64,000 bases of DNA from Pseudomonas entomophila (GTDB taxonomy: Bacteria; Pseudomonadota; Gammaproteobacteria; Pseudomonadales; Pseudomonadaceae). Below, in pieces: positions 44,618 to 53,774 of this stretch. The stretch's first letter is position 1. Each line of letters starts with the position of its first letter. The stretch lies in NCBI RefSeq assembly GCF_029478665.1, contig NZ_JARPQB010000001.1, forward strand, positions 124,001 to 188,000, in the 5' to 3' direction. The notes below the pieces were generated by a model. The model ran no database searches. It was not told the origin of the DNA and saw only the letters and a list, made by a program, of their open reading frames with translations. The position numbers were made by a program, and so were the translations under genes.

Positions 44618-45100
44618 ATGGACCCGATCACCACGCTTTCCGCCCGCCTGGGCGCACACCTGCGGCACTTGAACGCCCAGGTGAGCACCGCCGAATCCTG
44701 CACCGGCGGCGGCATCGCCGAGGCCATTACCCGCATCCCCGGCAGTTCGGCCTGGTTCGAGGCCGGCTATGTCACTTACTCCAACGCCCAGAAGACCCGC
44801 CAGCTCGATGTACCCGAAGCGCTGTTCGCCCAGGTAGGCGCCGTCAGCCAGGAAGTGGTCGAAGCGATGGTGCGCGGTGCCCGGGCGGCCAGTGGTGCGC
44901 GCTTCGCCGTGGCGGTCAGCGGCGTGGCCGGGCCCGACGGCGGCTCGCCGGCCAAGCCTGTGGGCACGGTATGGCTGGCCTGGGCCGATGGCGGGCACGT
45001 GATCAGCGAGCGCCGCCACTTCGAAGGCGACCGCGAAGCGGTGCGCCGACAGACGGTGATCGCCGCGCTAGACGGCTTGTTACAGCTTGGCGCGGAGTAA
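44618..45100 (+). CDS. cinA: CinA-family nicotinamide-nucleotide amidase
   Basis: A 160-residue protein corresponding to the C-terminal PncC domain of CinA, which deamidates NMN in NAD recycling. [20 protein letters not shown] (~25-44) and [21 protein letters not shown] are the signatures. It lacks the N-terminal competence domain, as usual in this genus. AGGAG precedes the ATG. It borders the tailocin locus on one side and recA on the other, the common cinA-recA order. Confidence 0.95.
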   Translation: MDPITTLSARLGAHLRHLNAQVSTAESCTGGGIAEAITRIPGSSAWFEAGYVTYSNAQKTRQLDVPEALFAQVGAVSQEVVEAMVRGARAASGARFAVAVSGVAGPDGGSPAKPVGTVWLAWADGGHVISERRHFEGDREAVRRQTVIAALDGLLQLGAE

Positions 45101-45116
45101 ATCGCCCGGTGGGGGT

Positions 45117-45161
45117 TTGCGGAAACGAATCCCTGTGGAATAATACTGGCTACTTATACAG
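45117..45161 (+). promoter_or_regulatory. recA promoter with LexA box
   Basis: The SOS box CTGGCTACTTATACAG (45146-45161) fits CTG-N10-CAG. A possible -35 TTGCGG (45117-45122) and -10 TAATAC (45141-45146) precede it, with the box starting on the last base of the -10. LexA bound here would block transcription of recA-recX. Confidence 0.85.
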
Positions 45162-45204
45162 TTGTTCCGGCCGTCAGGGCCAAGTCGATCACGTGAGGAT
45201 TTCA

Positions 45205-46272
45205 ATGGACGACAACAAGAAGCGCGCCTTGGCTGCGGCCCTGGGTCAAATCGAACGCCAATTCGGCAAGGGCGCCGTCATGCGCATGGGCGATCACGAG
45301 CGCCAGGCCATCCCCGCCATCTCCACCGGTTCCCTGGGCCTGGACATCGCCCTCGGCATCGGCGGCCTGCCCAAGGGCCGTATCGTCGAGATCTACGGCC
45401 CGGAATCCTCCGGTAAAACCACGCTGACGCTGTCGGTCATCGCCGAAGCCCAGAAGAACGGCGCCACCTGCGCCTTCGTCGACGCCGAACACGCCCTCGA
45501 CCCTGAGTATGCCGGCAAGCTGGGTGTCAACGTCGACGACCTGCTGGTCTCCCAGCCGGACACCGGCGAACAAGCGCTGGAAATCACCGACATGCTGGTG
45601 CGCTCCAACGCGGTCGACGTGATCATCGTCGACTCCGTGGCTGCCCTGGTACCGAAAGCCGAGATCGAAGGCGAGATGGGCGACATGCACGTTGGCCTGC
45701 AGGCCCGCCTGATGTCCCAGGCCTTGCGCAAGATCACCGGCAACATCAAGAACGCCAACTGCCTGGTCATTTTCATCAACCAGATCCGCATGAAGATCGG
45801 CGTGATGTTCGGCAGCCCGGAAACCACCACCGGCGGTAACGCCCTGAAGTTCTACGCCTCTGTGCGCCTGGACATTCGCCGTACCGGCGCTGTCAAGGAA
45901 GGCGACGAGGTGGTCGGTAGCGAAACCCGCGTCAAGATCGTCAAGAACAAGGTCTCGCCACCCTTCCGTCAGGCCGAGTTCCAGATTCTCTATGGCAAGG
46001 GCATCTACCGCAACGGTGAGATCATCGACCTGGGCGTGACTCAAGGCCTGGTGGAAAAATCCGGTGCCTGGTACAGCTACCAGGGCAACAAGATCGGTCA
46101 GGGCAAGGCCAACGCCGCCAAGTACCTGCAAGAGAACCCGGCCATTGGCGCCGAGATCGAGAAGCAGATCCGTGAGAAGCTGCTGACCTCTGGCGCCGTA
46201 GCCGCAGCCGCCAAGGCAGCTGCCGCCGAAGCCGATGCCGACGATATGGCTGACGCCGACGCCGGTTATTGA
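45205..46272 (+). CDS. recA: Recombinase A
   Basis: A 355-residue recombinase and SOS co-protease. Walker A is GPESSGKTT (~67-75), Walker B is in [14 protein letters not shown], with the usual loops and an acidic C-terminus ([14 protein letters not shown]). Besides LexA, it should stimulate self-cleavage of the tailocin repressor at 14710, linking DNA damage to tailocin release. ATG 45205 has GTGAGGA upstream. recX follows after 8 bases. Confidence 0.98.
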   Translation: MDDNKKRALAAALGQIERQFGKGAVMRMGDHERQAIPAISTGSLGLDIALGIGGLPKGRIVEIYGPESSGKTTLTLSVIAEAQKNGATCAFVDAEHALDPEYAGKLGVNVDDLLVSQPDTGEQALEITDMLVRSNAVDVIIVDSVAALVPKAEIEGEMGDMHVGLQARLMSQALRKITGNIKNANCLVIFINQIRMKIGVMFGSPETTTGGNALKFYASVRLDIRRTGAVKEGDEVVGSETRVKIVKNKVSPPFRQAEFQILYGKGIYRNGEIIDLGVTQGLVEKSGAWYSYQGNKIGQGKANAAKYLQENPAIGAEIEKQIREKLLTSGAVAAAAKAAAAEADADDMADADAGY

Positions 46273-46280
46273 TCTGCCCC

Positions 46281-46748
46281 ATGTCCGCCGTACTCGACAC
46301 CCCCGTCGCCGTTCGGCGGACCGCCATGGACCTGCTCGCTCGACGCGAGCATGGTCGCGTCGAGCTGACCCGCAAGTTGCGTCAGCGTGGCGCACCGGAT
46401 GAGCTGATCGAGCCAGCGCTCGATCGGCTCGCCGAAGAAGGCCTGCTCAGTGAAGCCCGCTATCTCGAGAGTTTCATCCGTTATCGTTCCAGTGCCGGTT
46501 ATGGCCCCGCGCGTATTCGCGAGGAGCTTGGCCAGCGTGGCCTCGACCGTGGCGATATCGACCAGGCACTGCGCGAAAGCGAAGTGGACTGGGCAGCCCG
46601 ACTGGAGGACGTCTGGCAGCGCAAGTTCGCCGGACAACGCCCGCAAGACCCGCGCAGCCGCGCACAGCAGACCCGCTTTCTTGCCTACCGTGGTTTTTCC
46701 ATGGAGATGATCGGGCGCCTGCTCAGCGGTCGCGACCTCCACGACTGA
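46281..46748 (+). CDS. recX: RecA regulator RecX
   Basis: A 155-residue modulator that limits RecA filament growth. Three-helix repeats are seen ([57 protein letters not shown]). ATG 46281 is chosen since MSAVLD opens the family; a few in-frame codons upstream overlap the recA stop. It is co-transcribed with recA through a weak or absent intergenic terminator. Confidence 0.95.
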   Translation: MSAVLDTPVAVRRTAMDLLARREHGRVELTRKLRQRGAPDELIEPALDRLAEEGLLSEARYLESFIRYRSSAGYGPARIREELGQRGLDRGDIDQALRESEVDWAARLEDVWQRKFAGQRPQDPRSRAQQTRFLAYRGFSMEMIGRLLSGRDLHD

Positions 46749-46796
46749 TGGCCCGCAGGGCTGCCCTTGAACCGGGCAGCGCTGCGGGCCATTTTG
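46748..46796 (+). terminator. Convergent terminator of recX and the LOG-family gene
   Basis: ATGGCCCGCAG ... CTGCGGGCCAT forms a long stem with an inner GGGCTGCCC/GGGCAGC arm and T/A tracts, placed between two convergent genes, so it can stop transcription from both sides. Confidence 0.82.
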
Positions 46797-46799
46797 CGT

Positions 46800-47918
46800 T
46801 CAGCTGACTTTCAAGGCTTCCCGTGCTCGCTGAGTGGTGTGTATGGGCTGGGGCTTGGCCCAGTTTTCCGGCAGGTTGATGAAGTCCACCAGCTCACGCA
46901 AGCGCCCCTGATCGCGCCCGTTGAAGGCGAAGGTCAGGCGCGTCAGGTGGCTGAAATTGCCTTCTTCGTGTTCGGTGCCACTGTCTGCTTGCTGGTGGAA
47001 CCTGCCACTCAGGCGCAGGTCGGCGAACCCTTCCTCGATGTCGTGCAGCGCCGCTTCGCTCAGGCGATGGAGCATGCGAATCACGAATTGGTTCTTCAGC
47101 CAGCGGCTGGAGTGGTAGTTGCTGTAGAACTGATTGATTTCCTCCACTGCCTCATCGGCGCTGTGCACCAGGCGCAGCAGCTTCAGGTCGCTGGGCAGGA
47201 TGTAGCGGTTCTCTTCCAGCTGTTTGCTGATGAAATCGAGACAGTCTCGCCAGAAGCTGCCACCGGGCGAGTCCAGCAGCACCACGGGCACCAGTGGGCT
47301 CTTGCCGGTCTGGATGAGCGTGAGCACTTCAAGGGCTTCGTCGAGGGTGCCGAACCCACCCGGGCACAGCACCAGGGCGTCGGCTTCCTTGACGAAGAAC
47401 AGCTTGCGAATAAAGAAGAAATGGAACGGTAGCAGCTTGTCGGTGCCGTCGACCGTGGCGTTGGCGTGTTGTTCGAAGGGCAGGGTGATGTTGAACCCCA
47501 GGCTGTGTTCGGTACCCGCGCCTTCATGGGCGGCGGCCATGATGCCGCCCCCTGCGCCGGTGATGACCATCAGGTCCGAGCGCGCCAGGGTCGCTCCCAG
47601 TTCACGGGCCAGGGCATACATCGGGTGTTCGAGCGGGGTGCGTGCCGAGCCGAACACGGTGACCTTGCGCCGCCCTTTGTAGCGTTCCAGCGTGCGGAAC
47701 GAATGATCGAGTTCGCGCAGGGCCTGCAGGGTGATCTTGGCATTCCAGCGGTTACTGTCGTCGTGGGCCATGCGCAGGATGGTCAGCATCATGTCGCGGT
47801 ACAGCGGCAGGTTGGGGCTGTTCGGCGCGACCAGTTGCAACTGTGAGTCGATATGGCTCAGGTCGATACCGTTGTCCCTGAAATGGTTGAACAGGCGTTC
47901 GTTCGTTTGGTAGGGCAT
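46800..47918 (-). CDS. LOG-family protein (nucleotide 5'-monophosphate nucleosidase type)
   Basis: A 372-residue Rossmann-fold protein of the LOG/TIGR00730 family. GSARTPLEHPMYALAREL and ITGAGGGIMAAAHEGA bind the nucleotide; the catalytic motif PGGFGTLDEALEVL is near residue 190. Such enzymes hydrolyse nucleoside monophosphates to base plus ribose phosphate; older annotation as lysine decarboxylase is wrong. The N- and C-terminal extensions make it longer than plant LOG (~215), close to the PpnN type but shorter than E. coli PpnN (454), so substrate choice is open. Confidence 0.88.
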   Translation of the reverse strand: MPYQTNERLFNHFRDNGIDLSHIDSQLQLVAPNSPNLPLYRDMMLTILRMAHDDSNRWNAKITLQALRELDHSFRTLERYKGRRKVTVFGSARTPLEHPMYALARELGATLARSDLMVITGAGGGIMAAAHEGAGTEHSLGFNITLPFEQHANATVDGTDKLLPFHFFFIRKLFFVKEADALVLCPGGFGTLDEALEVLTLIQTGKSPLVPVVLLDSPGGSFWRDCLDFISKQLEENRYILPSDLKLLRLVHSADEAVEEINQFYSNYHSSRWLKNQFVIRMLHRLSEAALHDIEEGFADLRLSGRFHQQADSGTEHEEGNFSHLTRLTFAFNGRDQGRLRELVDFINLPENWAKPQPIHTTQRAREALKVS

Positions 47919-48224
47919 TCAACGTCTCCTTCTGCAGCAAAACCTCTGACCGGGTCAATGACCGTGTCCCGGCCGCGACACTGCGTGTGTCGCTGGCTGC
48001 TGTGGCCCGAGTGTGCGCCTCGGGCATTGCAGTAGGCCTTCAAGGCCATGTTGCAGTGGCAAGTCCATCTTGTTGTCGTTGTGGGGTACTCGCTTTCAAT
48101 CTAGACGCTGGCAGGGCTTCGTGCCGCCCCAGAAGTGAACAGGCCGTCGGTCGGTTTGCAGTCCAACCCGCAGAGGCTTTGGTTTACTGGAAGGGCTGTT
48201 GCACGCGAGGCGGGGAGGTGCGGT
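47919..48224. other. Gap of ~300 bp without recognised gene
   Basis: Between the divergent LOG gene and the small ORF at 48225. It contains a hairpin (CCCGAG...CTCGGG, about 48008-48027) and another at AGGCCTTCAAGGCC (48034-48047), but neither is placed as a clear terminator. No tRNA, REP or convincing ORF was found; promoters for the flanking genes presumably lie here. Confidence 0.6.
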
Positions 48225-48431
48225 ATGCATCGGCTGGTGATCGAGGTGGATGGGCAGCTGTTGCAGTGCCTGGCGCGGGAAGCCCGGGCTCATCATCTGA
48301 GCCTGGAGGGTGAGTGCCTGCGCCGTCTGCAGGGCGCCGAGCCCCACTCGCGCTATGTGCAGGCGTTGCTGGCGGAGCTGCGTGCCGATGAAGAGCCGCT
48401 ACGCGCCAGCCACAGTGATCAGACCGCCTGA
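48225..48431 (+). CDS. Small protein, possible ribbon-helix-helix type
   Basis: A 68-residue ORF (MHRLVIEVDGQLLQCLAREA...) with GGGGAGG 5 bases upstream of the ATG, so it is probably translated. A beta strand (RLVIEVDG) followed by two helices (LLQCLAREARAHH, SLEGECLRRLQ) resembles the Arc/MetJ-type DNA-binding fold of antitoxins. No toxin gene is adjacent, so a toxin-antitoxin role is not supported. It ends one base before the convergent secreted-protein gene. Confidence 0.55.
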   Translation: MHRLVIEVDGQLLQCLAREARAHHLSLEGECLRRLQGAEPHSRYVQALLAELRADEEPLRASHSDQTA

Positions 48432-48432
48432 A

Positions 48433-48855
48433 TCACTTCTTCTTGTTACCTGCTGCGCAGCTGGCGGCATCGAAGGCCTGGTCCATGACCGGTTGATTGG
48501 TCTTGTAGACGGTAAAGCGGTAGACCAGTACTGCGCCCTTGGACATCAGCTGGCGGTAGCCATTGTTGCGGCAGACGCTATCGCCGAGCTGGCTGCGAAC
48601 CTGCTGCGGGTTGGCGAGCATGCGTTCTGCATGGCTCTCGCGCACGCTCAGGTGATTGACCAGGGCCTTGCCCTTCTCGACGGTGTAACCCTGGTCGAGG
48701 ATGTCTTCGTTGATGGCCCGTGGGGTACCGACGCTGCTTTCCTTGGCGACCTTCTCCAGCATCTGGGTCAGCTCGTATTCCTGCTTGGACGCCGCCTGGG
48801 CAGCCAGAGGCAGGGCGAGCAGCAGGCTCAGGGTCGGGGCAATAACACGCAGCAT
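48433..48855 (-). CDS. Secreted protein of unknown function (PA3611-like)
   Basis: A 140-residue protein with a clear Sec signal peptide (MLRVIAPTLSLLLALPLAAQA, cleavage after AQA-A). The mature part has two cysteines (DSVCRNNGY, ...AASCAAG) that could form a disulfide, and the segments VGTPRAINEDILDQGY and QVRSQLGDSVCRN recall the Pseudomonas secreted family typified by PA3611 (recognition from memory). Periplasmic or exported; role unknown. ATG 48855 is chosen at the signal peptide start with AGGAGAG upstream; the longer frame is rejected. Confidence 0.8.
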   Translation of the reverse strand: MLRVIAPTLSLLLALPLAAQAASKQEYELTQMLEKVAKESSVGTPRAINEDILDQGYTVEKGKALVNHLSVRESHAERMLANPQQVRSQLGDSVCRNNGYRQLMSKGAVLVYRFTVYKTNQPVMDQAFDAASCAAGNKKK

Positions 48856-49069
48856 GGATCTCTCCTGGTTCGATGACTGGCGCTTTGACCTGCGCCGGCG
48901 GGCGGCGTTCCATGGAACCGCAGGGTTTCCCGGCCGCCAAAGCGTGTGATTATAAAGGAGCCCTCGGCACGCCTGCACGGCAAATGACACACCGTCTGGT
49001 AGACTGGGGCCTTGTTACCCGCCGAGTCGTACCCGTGTTCATCCTCTTTCAATACCCAGGTCTGCAGCC

Positions 49070-49780
49070 ATGAGCCACGCGGTAGCGCGGCTGCGCGCCG
49101 AGCGCCTGGCGCGCAGCATCAAACCCTTTGTCGCCCGTGGTTCCCGGGCCGAGCGTTGCCCGGATTGCCGGGTGATCGCCACCCATTGCCTGTGCGCCTG
49201 GAAACCGCGGGTGCAGGCCGAGTCCGGCGTGTGCCTGCTGATGCATGACACCGAGCCGTTGAAACCGACCAATACCGGCTGGCTGATCGCCGACCTGATC
49301 GAGGATACCTCGGCCTTTGGTTGGCTACGCACGTCGGTGGACGAAGGGCTGCTCGCATTGCTGGAGCACCCCCAGTGGCAGCCGTATATTGTCTTTCCCG
49401 GCGAGTTCGTGGCCGAGGAACGGGTGGTCAACGAAGTCGTGCGCCAGCCGGGAAAACGGCCGTTGTTTATCCTGCTCGACGCCACCTGGACCGAAGCGCG
49501 CAAGATGTTCCGCAAGAGCCCCTACCTGGACCGTTTCCCGGTGCTGAGCCTGGAGGCCGAGCAGATGTCGCGCTATCGCCTGCGCCGCTCCAAGCGCGAC
49601 GACCACTTCTGCACCGCGGAAGTGGCGGCCATGTGCCTGGACCTGGCCGGCGACAACCAGGCCTCCCAGGCCCTGGACGCCTACCTGGATGTGTTCAGCC
49701 TGCACTACCTCAGCGGCAAGCGCCGCCTGCCGCTGGACGAGCAGGACGAGGTGCATCGGCGTTTGCATACCTTCCTATAG
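49070..49780 (+). CDS. tRNA-uridine aminocarboxypropyltransferase (DTW domain, TapT-like)
   Basis: A 236-residue DTW-domain protein. Zinc-binding-like cysteines CPDCRVIATHCLC lie near residues 30-42, and the DATWTEARKMFR motif (with DxTW) at ~139-150 contributes to SAM binding. E. coli YfiP/TapT makes acp3U47 in tRNA; the same reaction is expected here. Length is normal. Confidence 0.88.
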   Translation: MSHAVARLRAERLARSIKPFVARGSRAERCPDCRVIATHCLCAWKPRVQAESGVCLLMHDTEPLKPTNTGWLIADLIEDTSAFGWLRTSVDEGLLALLEHPQWQPYIVFPGEFVAEERVVNEVVRQPGKRPLFILLDATWTEARKMFRKSPYLDRFPVLSLEAEQMSRYRLRRSKRDDHFCTAEVAAMCLDLAGDNQASQALDAYLDVFSLHYLSGKRRLPLDEQDEVHRRLHTFL

Positions 49781-50037
49781 TCCAAGGGGCAGGTGTGACG
49801 GATTGGTACATACTGTCCGGGCTGGCAGCCAGGGTAGGCGGGGACGACCGGGCAATTGGCTTGACCACCCGGGGCGTGCTCGGCATCCTTGGCGCCGCTT
49901 CAGGCATGACGAAGCTGCCGTTACCCCCGGACTTCGCCGTGCCATCCCGGCCGGCGGCCTTGCCGCTCGTGCCTTGAGTTGCCCGCCAGGCGTATTCCAC
50001 ACCCCCGTGCCTGGCACAGAACAGGATCCCTAGATCG

Positions 50038-50688
50038 ATGGCCACATACGAAATCCTGATTGCCGATGACCACCCGCTGTTCCGTAGCGCACTGCGCCAG
50101 GCCGTTACCCTCGGCTTGGGCCCGGATGTGCGCCTGGTGGAGGTGGCGAGCATCGCCGAACTGGAAACCAGCCTGACCGAGAAAGCCGACTGGGACCTGG
50201 TCCTGCTGGACCTGAACATGCCCGGTGCCTACGGTTTCTCTGGCCTGGTCCTGTTGCGCGGGCAGTACCCGCAGATCCCGGTGGTGATGGTCTCGGCCCA
50301 GGAGGAGGCAGCGGTCGTGGTGAAGTCCCGCGAGTTCGGCGCCAGTGGTTTCATCCCCAAGTCCAGCGAGCTGAGCAAGATCCAGGAAGCGGTGCGCAAC
50401 GTGCTCGACGGCGATGTCTGGTGGCCGCCGCAGGCGTTCGAAAAGGTCGATGTATCGGCCGAAGCCAAGGCCGCCAGCGAAGGCCTGGCAAGCCTCACGC
50501 CCCAGCAGTTCCGTGTGCTGACCATGGTTTGTGAAGGCCTGTTGAACAAGCAGATCGCCTACGAGTTGAATGTCTCGGAGGCGACCATCAAGGCCCATGT
50601 GACGGCGATCTTCCGCAAGCTGGGTGTGCGCACGCGAACCCAGGCGGCGTTGTTGCTGCAACAACTTGAATCGGTTTCGGGCAGCTAA
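50038..50688 (+). CDS. erdR: LuxR-family response regulator ErdR
   Basis: A 216-residue two-component regulator. The receiver domain has the acidic pair in IADDHPL, a phospho-acceptor Asp near 58 (LVLLDLNMPG), and the Lys of FIPKSSE at ~104. The C-terminal helix-turn-helix reads LNKQIAYELNVSEATIKAHV. Adjacent to dgkA as in P. aeruginosa (PA3604-PA3603), where ErdR controls ethanol/acetate oxidation genes. No cognate kinase lies in the window. Confidence 0.88.
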   Translation: MATYEILIADDHPLFRSALRQAVTLGLGPDVRLVEVASIAELETSLTEKADWDLVLLDLNMPGAYGFSGLVLLRGQYPQIPVVMVSAQEEAAVVVKSREFGASGFIPKSSELSKIQEAVRNVLDGDVWWPPQAFEKVDVSAEAKAASEGLASLTPQQFRVLTMVCEGLLNKQIAYELNVSEATIKAHVTAIFRKLGVRTRTQAALLLQQLESVSGS

Positions 50689-50763
50689 GTGCCCGAACGT
50701 TCACGCTTTTTTGACTCGAACTGAACTAGCCTTCAGGCCTTTCAACGGTGAAGTGACGCACCC

Positions 50764-51129
50764 ATGTCGCCATTCAAGGGCCAGACCGGCCTCAAACGCA
50801 TCTTCAACGCCGCCGGCTACTCGCTGGATGGCCTGCGCACCGCCTTCAAGGGCGAGGCCGCCTTCCGCCAGCTGGTGCTGCTCAATGTACTGCTGATCCC
50901 GACGGCCTTCTGGTTGCCGGTCAGCCGCGTGGAGCGGGCCATCCTCATTGCCGTGTGCTTGCTGGGGCTGATCGTGGAGTTGTTGAACTCCGCCGTCGAG
51001 GCGGCCATCGACCGCATCTCCCTGGAGCGCCACCCCTTGTCGAAGAACGCCAAGGACATGGGCAGCGCCGCGCAACTGGTGGCAATGAGCATGGTGGCCG
51101 TGGTCTGGGGCGTGATCCTGCTGGGCTAG
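50764..51129 (+). CDS. dgkA: Diacylglycerol kinase
   Basis: A 121-residue inner-membrane enzyme that phosphorylates diacylglycerol for recycling into phospholipid. An N-terminal amphipathic helix and three membrane segments are seen; the motif ELLNSAVEAAIDRIS (~76-90) holds the catalytic glutamates. Length is standard. It converges with finR, leaving only 3 bases between the stops. Confidence 0.96.
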   Translation: MSPFKGQTGLKRIFNAAGYSLDGLRTAFKGEAAFRQLVLLNVLLIPTAFWLPVSRVERAILIAVCLLGLIVELLNSAVEAAIDRISLERHPLSKNAKDMGSAAQLVAMSMVAVVWGVILLG

Positions 51130-51132
51130 CGC

Positions 51133-52059
51133 TCAAGCGATCGGCGGCAGGACGATTTCGTCACTGCGCCCTACGCCTGCTGTGAAGCTGCGGCACAACT
51201 CAAGAAACTCGCGCATGGCCGAGGTCTGGTACTTCTGTTTGTGCCAGATGAAGTAGAACTGCCGCAACAGGTCCAGTGCCGGGGTTTCCACCGGCACCAG
51301 GCTGCCGCGTCGGAAGGCGTCACGCAGCGCCAGACGTGAGATGCAACCAATCCCCAAGCCAGACTCGACCGCGCGCTTGATCGCTTCGGTGTGCTCCAGC
51401 TCCAGGCGGATGTTCAGGTTGGCGCGGTGATGGCGCATGGCTTGGTCGAAGGTCAACCGGGTGCCTGATCCCTGTTCACGAAGAATCCACGCTTCATTGG
51501 CGAGTTGCTCTATGCCAGCTTGGCCGACCTTGGCCAATGGATGCTGCGGGGCGCAGAACACCACCAGTTCATCCTCCACCCAAGGCTGCACTTCGAGGTC
51601 GGGATGGTTGCAATCGCCTTCGATTAGACCCAGGTCAATTTCGTAGTGGGCAACCTGATGCACGATATGTGCGGTGTTCTGCACGTGCAGCTTGACCTGG
51701 CTTTCAGGGTGCACCTGCATGAAGCTGCCGATCAGCAGGGTGGCCAGGTAATTGCCGATGGTCAGGGTGGCGCCGACCGCCAGAGAGCCAAACCCCGACT
51801 TGCCGTTGAGCAAGTCCTCGATTTCCTTGGCTTGGTCGAGCAGGGCGACGGCCTGGGGCAGCAACTGATGGCCCAGGGCATTGAGGCTCAGGCGCTTGCC
51901 GGCGCGGTCGAACAATTGGCAGCTGGATTGCCGCTCCAGTTCGGTGATAGAGGTGCTGGCGGCCGATTGTGACAAGGCCAGCACGCCGGCGGCCCGGGAC
52001 ACGCTCTGGTGCTGGGCGACGGCGACGAAGACCTGGAGTTGACGGAGTGTGAATCGCAT
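51133..52059 (-). CDS. finR: LysR-family regulator FinR
   Basis: A 308-residue LysR-type activator with helix-turn-helix at ~5-60 (SVSRAAGVLALSQSAASTSI). It is divergent from fpr with a 120-bp gap rich in A+T. In P. putida and P. aeruginosa FinR activates fpr under oxidative and osmotic stress and affects sulfur/histidine metabolism, and the arrangement here is the same. Two half-site-like ATAT/TTATC repeats in the gap (about 52060-52105) are plausible binding sites. Confidence 0.9.
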   Translation of the reverse strand: MRFTLRQLQVFVAVAQHQSVSRAAGVLALSQSAASTSITELERQSSCQLFDRAGKRLSLNALGHQLLPQAVALLDQAKEIEDLLNGKSGFGSLAVGATLTIGNYLATLLIGSFMQVHPESQVKLHVQNTAHIVHQVAHYEIDLGLIEGDCNHPDLEVQPWVEDELVVFCAPQHPLAKVGQAGIEQLANEAWILREQGSGTRLTFDQAMRHHRANLNIRLELEHTEAIKRAVESGLGIGCISRLALRDAFRRGSLVPVETPALDLLRQFYFIWHKQKYQTSAMREFLELCRSFTAGVGRSDEIVLPPIA

Positions 52060-52179
52060 ATCTATATAACCGATAACACATATCTTGATAATTCAGTTAA
52101 CAGATATTGTCGCTGCCCCTAAACTATCGCGCAACTGCGCGTCTTGCGCGCGCCGCGTCTTTCTTCAGGAGCCCCTTAG

Positions 52180-52959
52180 ATGAGCAACATGAACCACGAA
52201 CGTGTCCTCAGTGTGCACCACTGGAACGACACCCTGTTCAGCTTCAAGTGCACCCGCGACCCGGGCCTGCGCTTCGAGAACGGTCAGTTCGTGATGATCG
52301 GCCTGCAGCAGGACAGCGGCCGTCCGCTCATGCGCGCCTATTCGATCGCCTCGCCGAACTGGGAAGAGCACCTGGAGTTCTTCAGCATCAAGGTGCCGGA
52401 TGGCCCGCTGACCTCCCAGCTGCAGCACCTGAAGGAAGGCGACGAGATCATCATCAGCAAGAAGCCCACCGGTACCCTGGTGCTCGACGACCTGAACCCG
52501 GGCAAGCACCTGTACCTGCTGAGCACCGGCACTGGCCTGGCGCCGTTCATGAGCGTCATCCAGGATCCGGAAACCTACGAGCGCTTCGAGAAGGTGATCC
52601 TGGTCCACGGCGTGCGCTACGTGAACGAAGTCGCCTACCGCGAGTTCATCACCGAGCACCTGCCGCAGAACGAGTTCTTCGGCGAGTCCGTGCGTGACAA
52701 GCTGATCTACTACCCGACCGTGACCCGCGAACCCTTCGAGAACCAGGGTCGCCTGACCGACCTGATGCGCAGCGGCAAGCTGTTCAGCGACATCGGCCTG
52801 CCACCGATCAACCCGCAGGACGACCGTGCGATGATCTGCGGCAGCCCGAGCATGCTCGACGAGACCAGCGAAGTGCTCGACAGCTTCGGCCTGAAGATCT
52901 CCCCGCGCATGCGCGAGCCGGGTGACTACCTGATCGAGCGTGCGTTCGTCGAGAAGTAA
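52180..52959 (+). CDS. fpr: Ferredoxin-NADP reductase
   Basis: A 259-residue FAD enzyme exchanging electrons between NADPH and ferredoxin or flavodoxin; it supports Fe-S repair and HemO-type reactions. FAD-binding RAYSIASPNWEEHLEFF at ~51-67, NADP-binding STGTGLAPF near 114-122, and the ending DYLIERAFVEK are typical of the bacterial subclass I enzymes. TCAGGAG lies upstream. Divergent to its activator finR. fdxA in this window is one possible partner. Confidence 0.94.
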   Translation: MSNMNHERVLSVHHWNDTLFSFKCTRDPGLRFENGQFVMIGLQQDSGRPLMRAYSIASPNWEEHLEFFSIKVPDGPLTSQLQHLKEGDEIIISKKPTGTLVLDDLNPGKHLYLLSTGTGLAPFMSVIQDPETYERFEKVILVHGVRYVNEVAYREFITEHLPQNEFFGESVRDKLIYYPTVTREPFENQGRLTDLMRSGKLFSDIGLPPINPQDDRAMICGSPSMLDETSEVLDSFGLKISPRMREPGDYLIERAFVEK

Positions 52960-52978
52960 GGCGAACTTCGGTAAACGC

Positions 52979-53007
52979 AAAAACGCAGGCGTGAGCCTGC
53001 GTTTTTT
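52979..53007 (+). terminator. fpr intrinsic terminator
   Basis: AAAACGCAGGC-GTGA-GCCTGCGTTTTTTT, 20 bases after the fpr stop. Confidence 0.93.
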
Positions 53008-53043
53008 TATGCCTGCGAGATCGCGGTTGCCATACAGGGCCCT

Positions 53044-53067
53044 TGTAGGAGCCGGCTTGCCGGCGAA
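53044..53067 (+). repeat. Single REP element
   Basis: TGTAGGAGCCGGCTTGCCGG followed by CGAA, one arm of the family seen at 4721. It lies between the fpr terminator and the trmO stop. Confidence 0.82.
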
Positions 53068-53072
53068 AGGGT

Positions 53073-53768
53073 TCAGCCTTCCCGGACCACTTCCAGCACC
53101 CGGATCCGATCCGGCTGCGGGTAATGCCACCTGATCTGCACATCCCAGAACTTCACCCCGTAAACCCGTTCTGCCGGTGGCACCTGGTAGGCGGGACGTG
53201 GGTCTTGCGCCAGGCACTGCTCGATCAGTTCCACCAACGGTTCTTGCAGGCGTTGTGCATGATCGCGGGCCTGGGGTAGAGCGCTCTCGCACCATTCGAC
53301 GGCGATGGCCTCCGGTGCATCGTTGGCCATCAGGTTGCTCGCACCGGCAATACTGTCGGCATAGGGCACATAAGGTTTGATATCCAGTACGGGAGTACCG
53401 TCCAGCAGGTCGATACCCGATAGCAGCAAACGCCCGGGCTCGACGCCCTCAAGGCGTACCACCGACTGCCCGATGCCGTTGGGACGGTGGGTGGCCCGGG
53501 TGGCAAACACCCCCATGCTCTTGTTGCCCCCCAGGCGGGGTGGCCGTACTTTCAGCCGTGGCTTGTCCTCCAGCGCTTCATGGAAGAGGAACAGCAGCCA
53601 GACATGGCTGACCTGCTCCAGGCCCGCCACAGCATCGCCATTGTCGAACGGTGGCAACAGCTCCAGCACACCACGGGCAGCGGGCGCCAGCTGCGGTTGG
53701 CGCGGGATGGCGAACTTCTCCTTGAAGCAGGAGCGGACAATGCCGACCGGCGAGACCGTATGCTGCAT
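53073..53768 (-). CDS. trmO: tRNA (adenine-N6)-methyltransferase TrmO
   Basis: A 231-residue TsaA/TrmO protein. It methylates t6A37 to m6t6A37 in tRNA-Thr reading ACY codons, using SAM bound by an unusual beta-barrel. RSCFKEKFAIPRQP, FEQVSHVWLLFLF-type and ATRATHRPNGIGQSVVRLEG segments are diagnostic. The C-terminal extension matches the long bacterial form. The DUF1456 gene lies just upstream on the same strand, 6 bases away. Confidence 0.92.
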   Translation of the reverse strand: MQHTVSPVGIVRSCFKEKFAIPRQPQLAPAARGVLELLPPFDNGDAVAGLEQVSHVWLLFLFHEALEDKPRLKVRPPRLGGNKSMGVFATRATHRPNGIGQSVVRLEGVEPGRLLLSGIDLLDGTPVLDIKPYVPYADSIAGASNLMANDAPEAIAVEWCESALPQARDHAQRLQEPLVELIEQCLAQDPRPAYQVPPAERVYGVKFWDVQIRWHYPQPDRIRVLEVVREG

Positions 53769-53774
53769 CGCCCG

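Noticed and set aside
46800..47918. Lysine decarboxylase
   Set aside because: The PGGFGTLDE motif defines LOG-type nucleotide hydrolases; there is no PLP-binding lysine decarboxylase fold.
48225..48855. Toxin-antitoxin pair of the small ORF with its neighbour
   Set aside because: The neighbour is convergent and encodes an exported protein with a signal peptide, not a toxin-like cytosolic partner.
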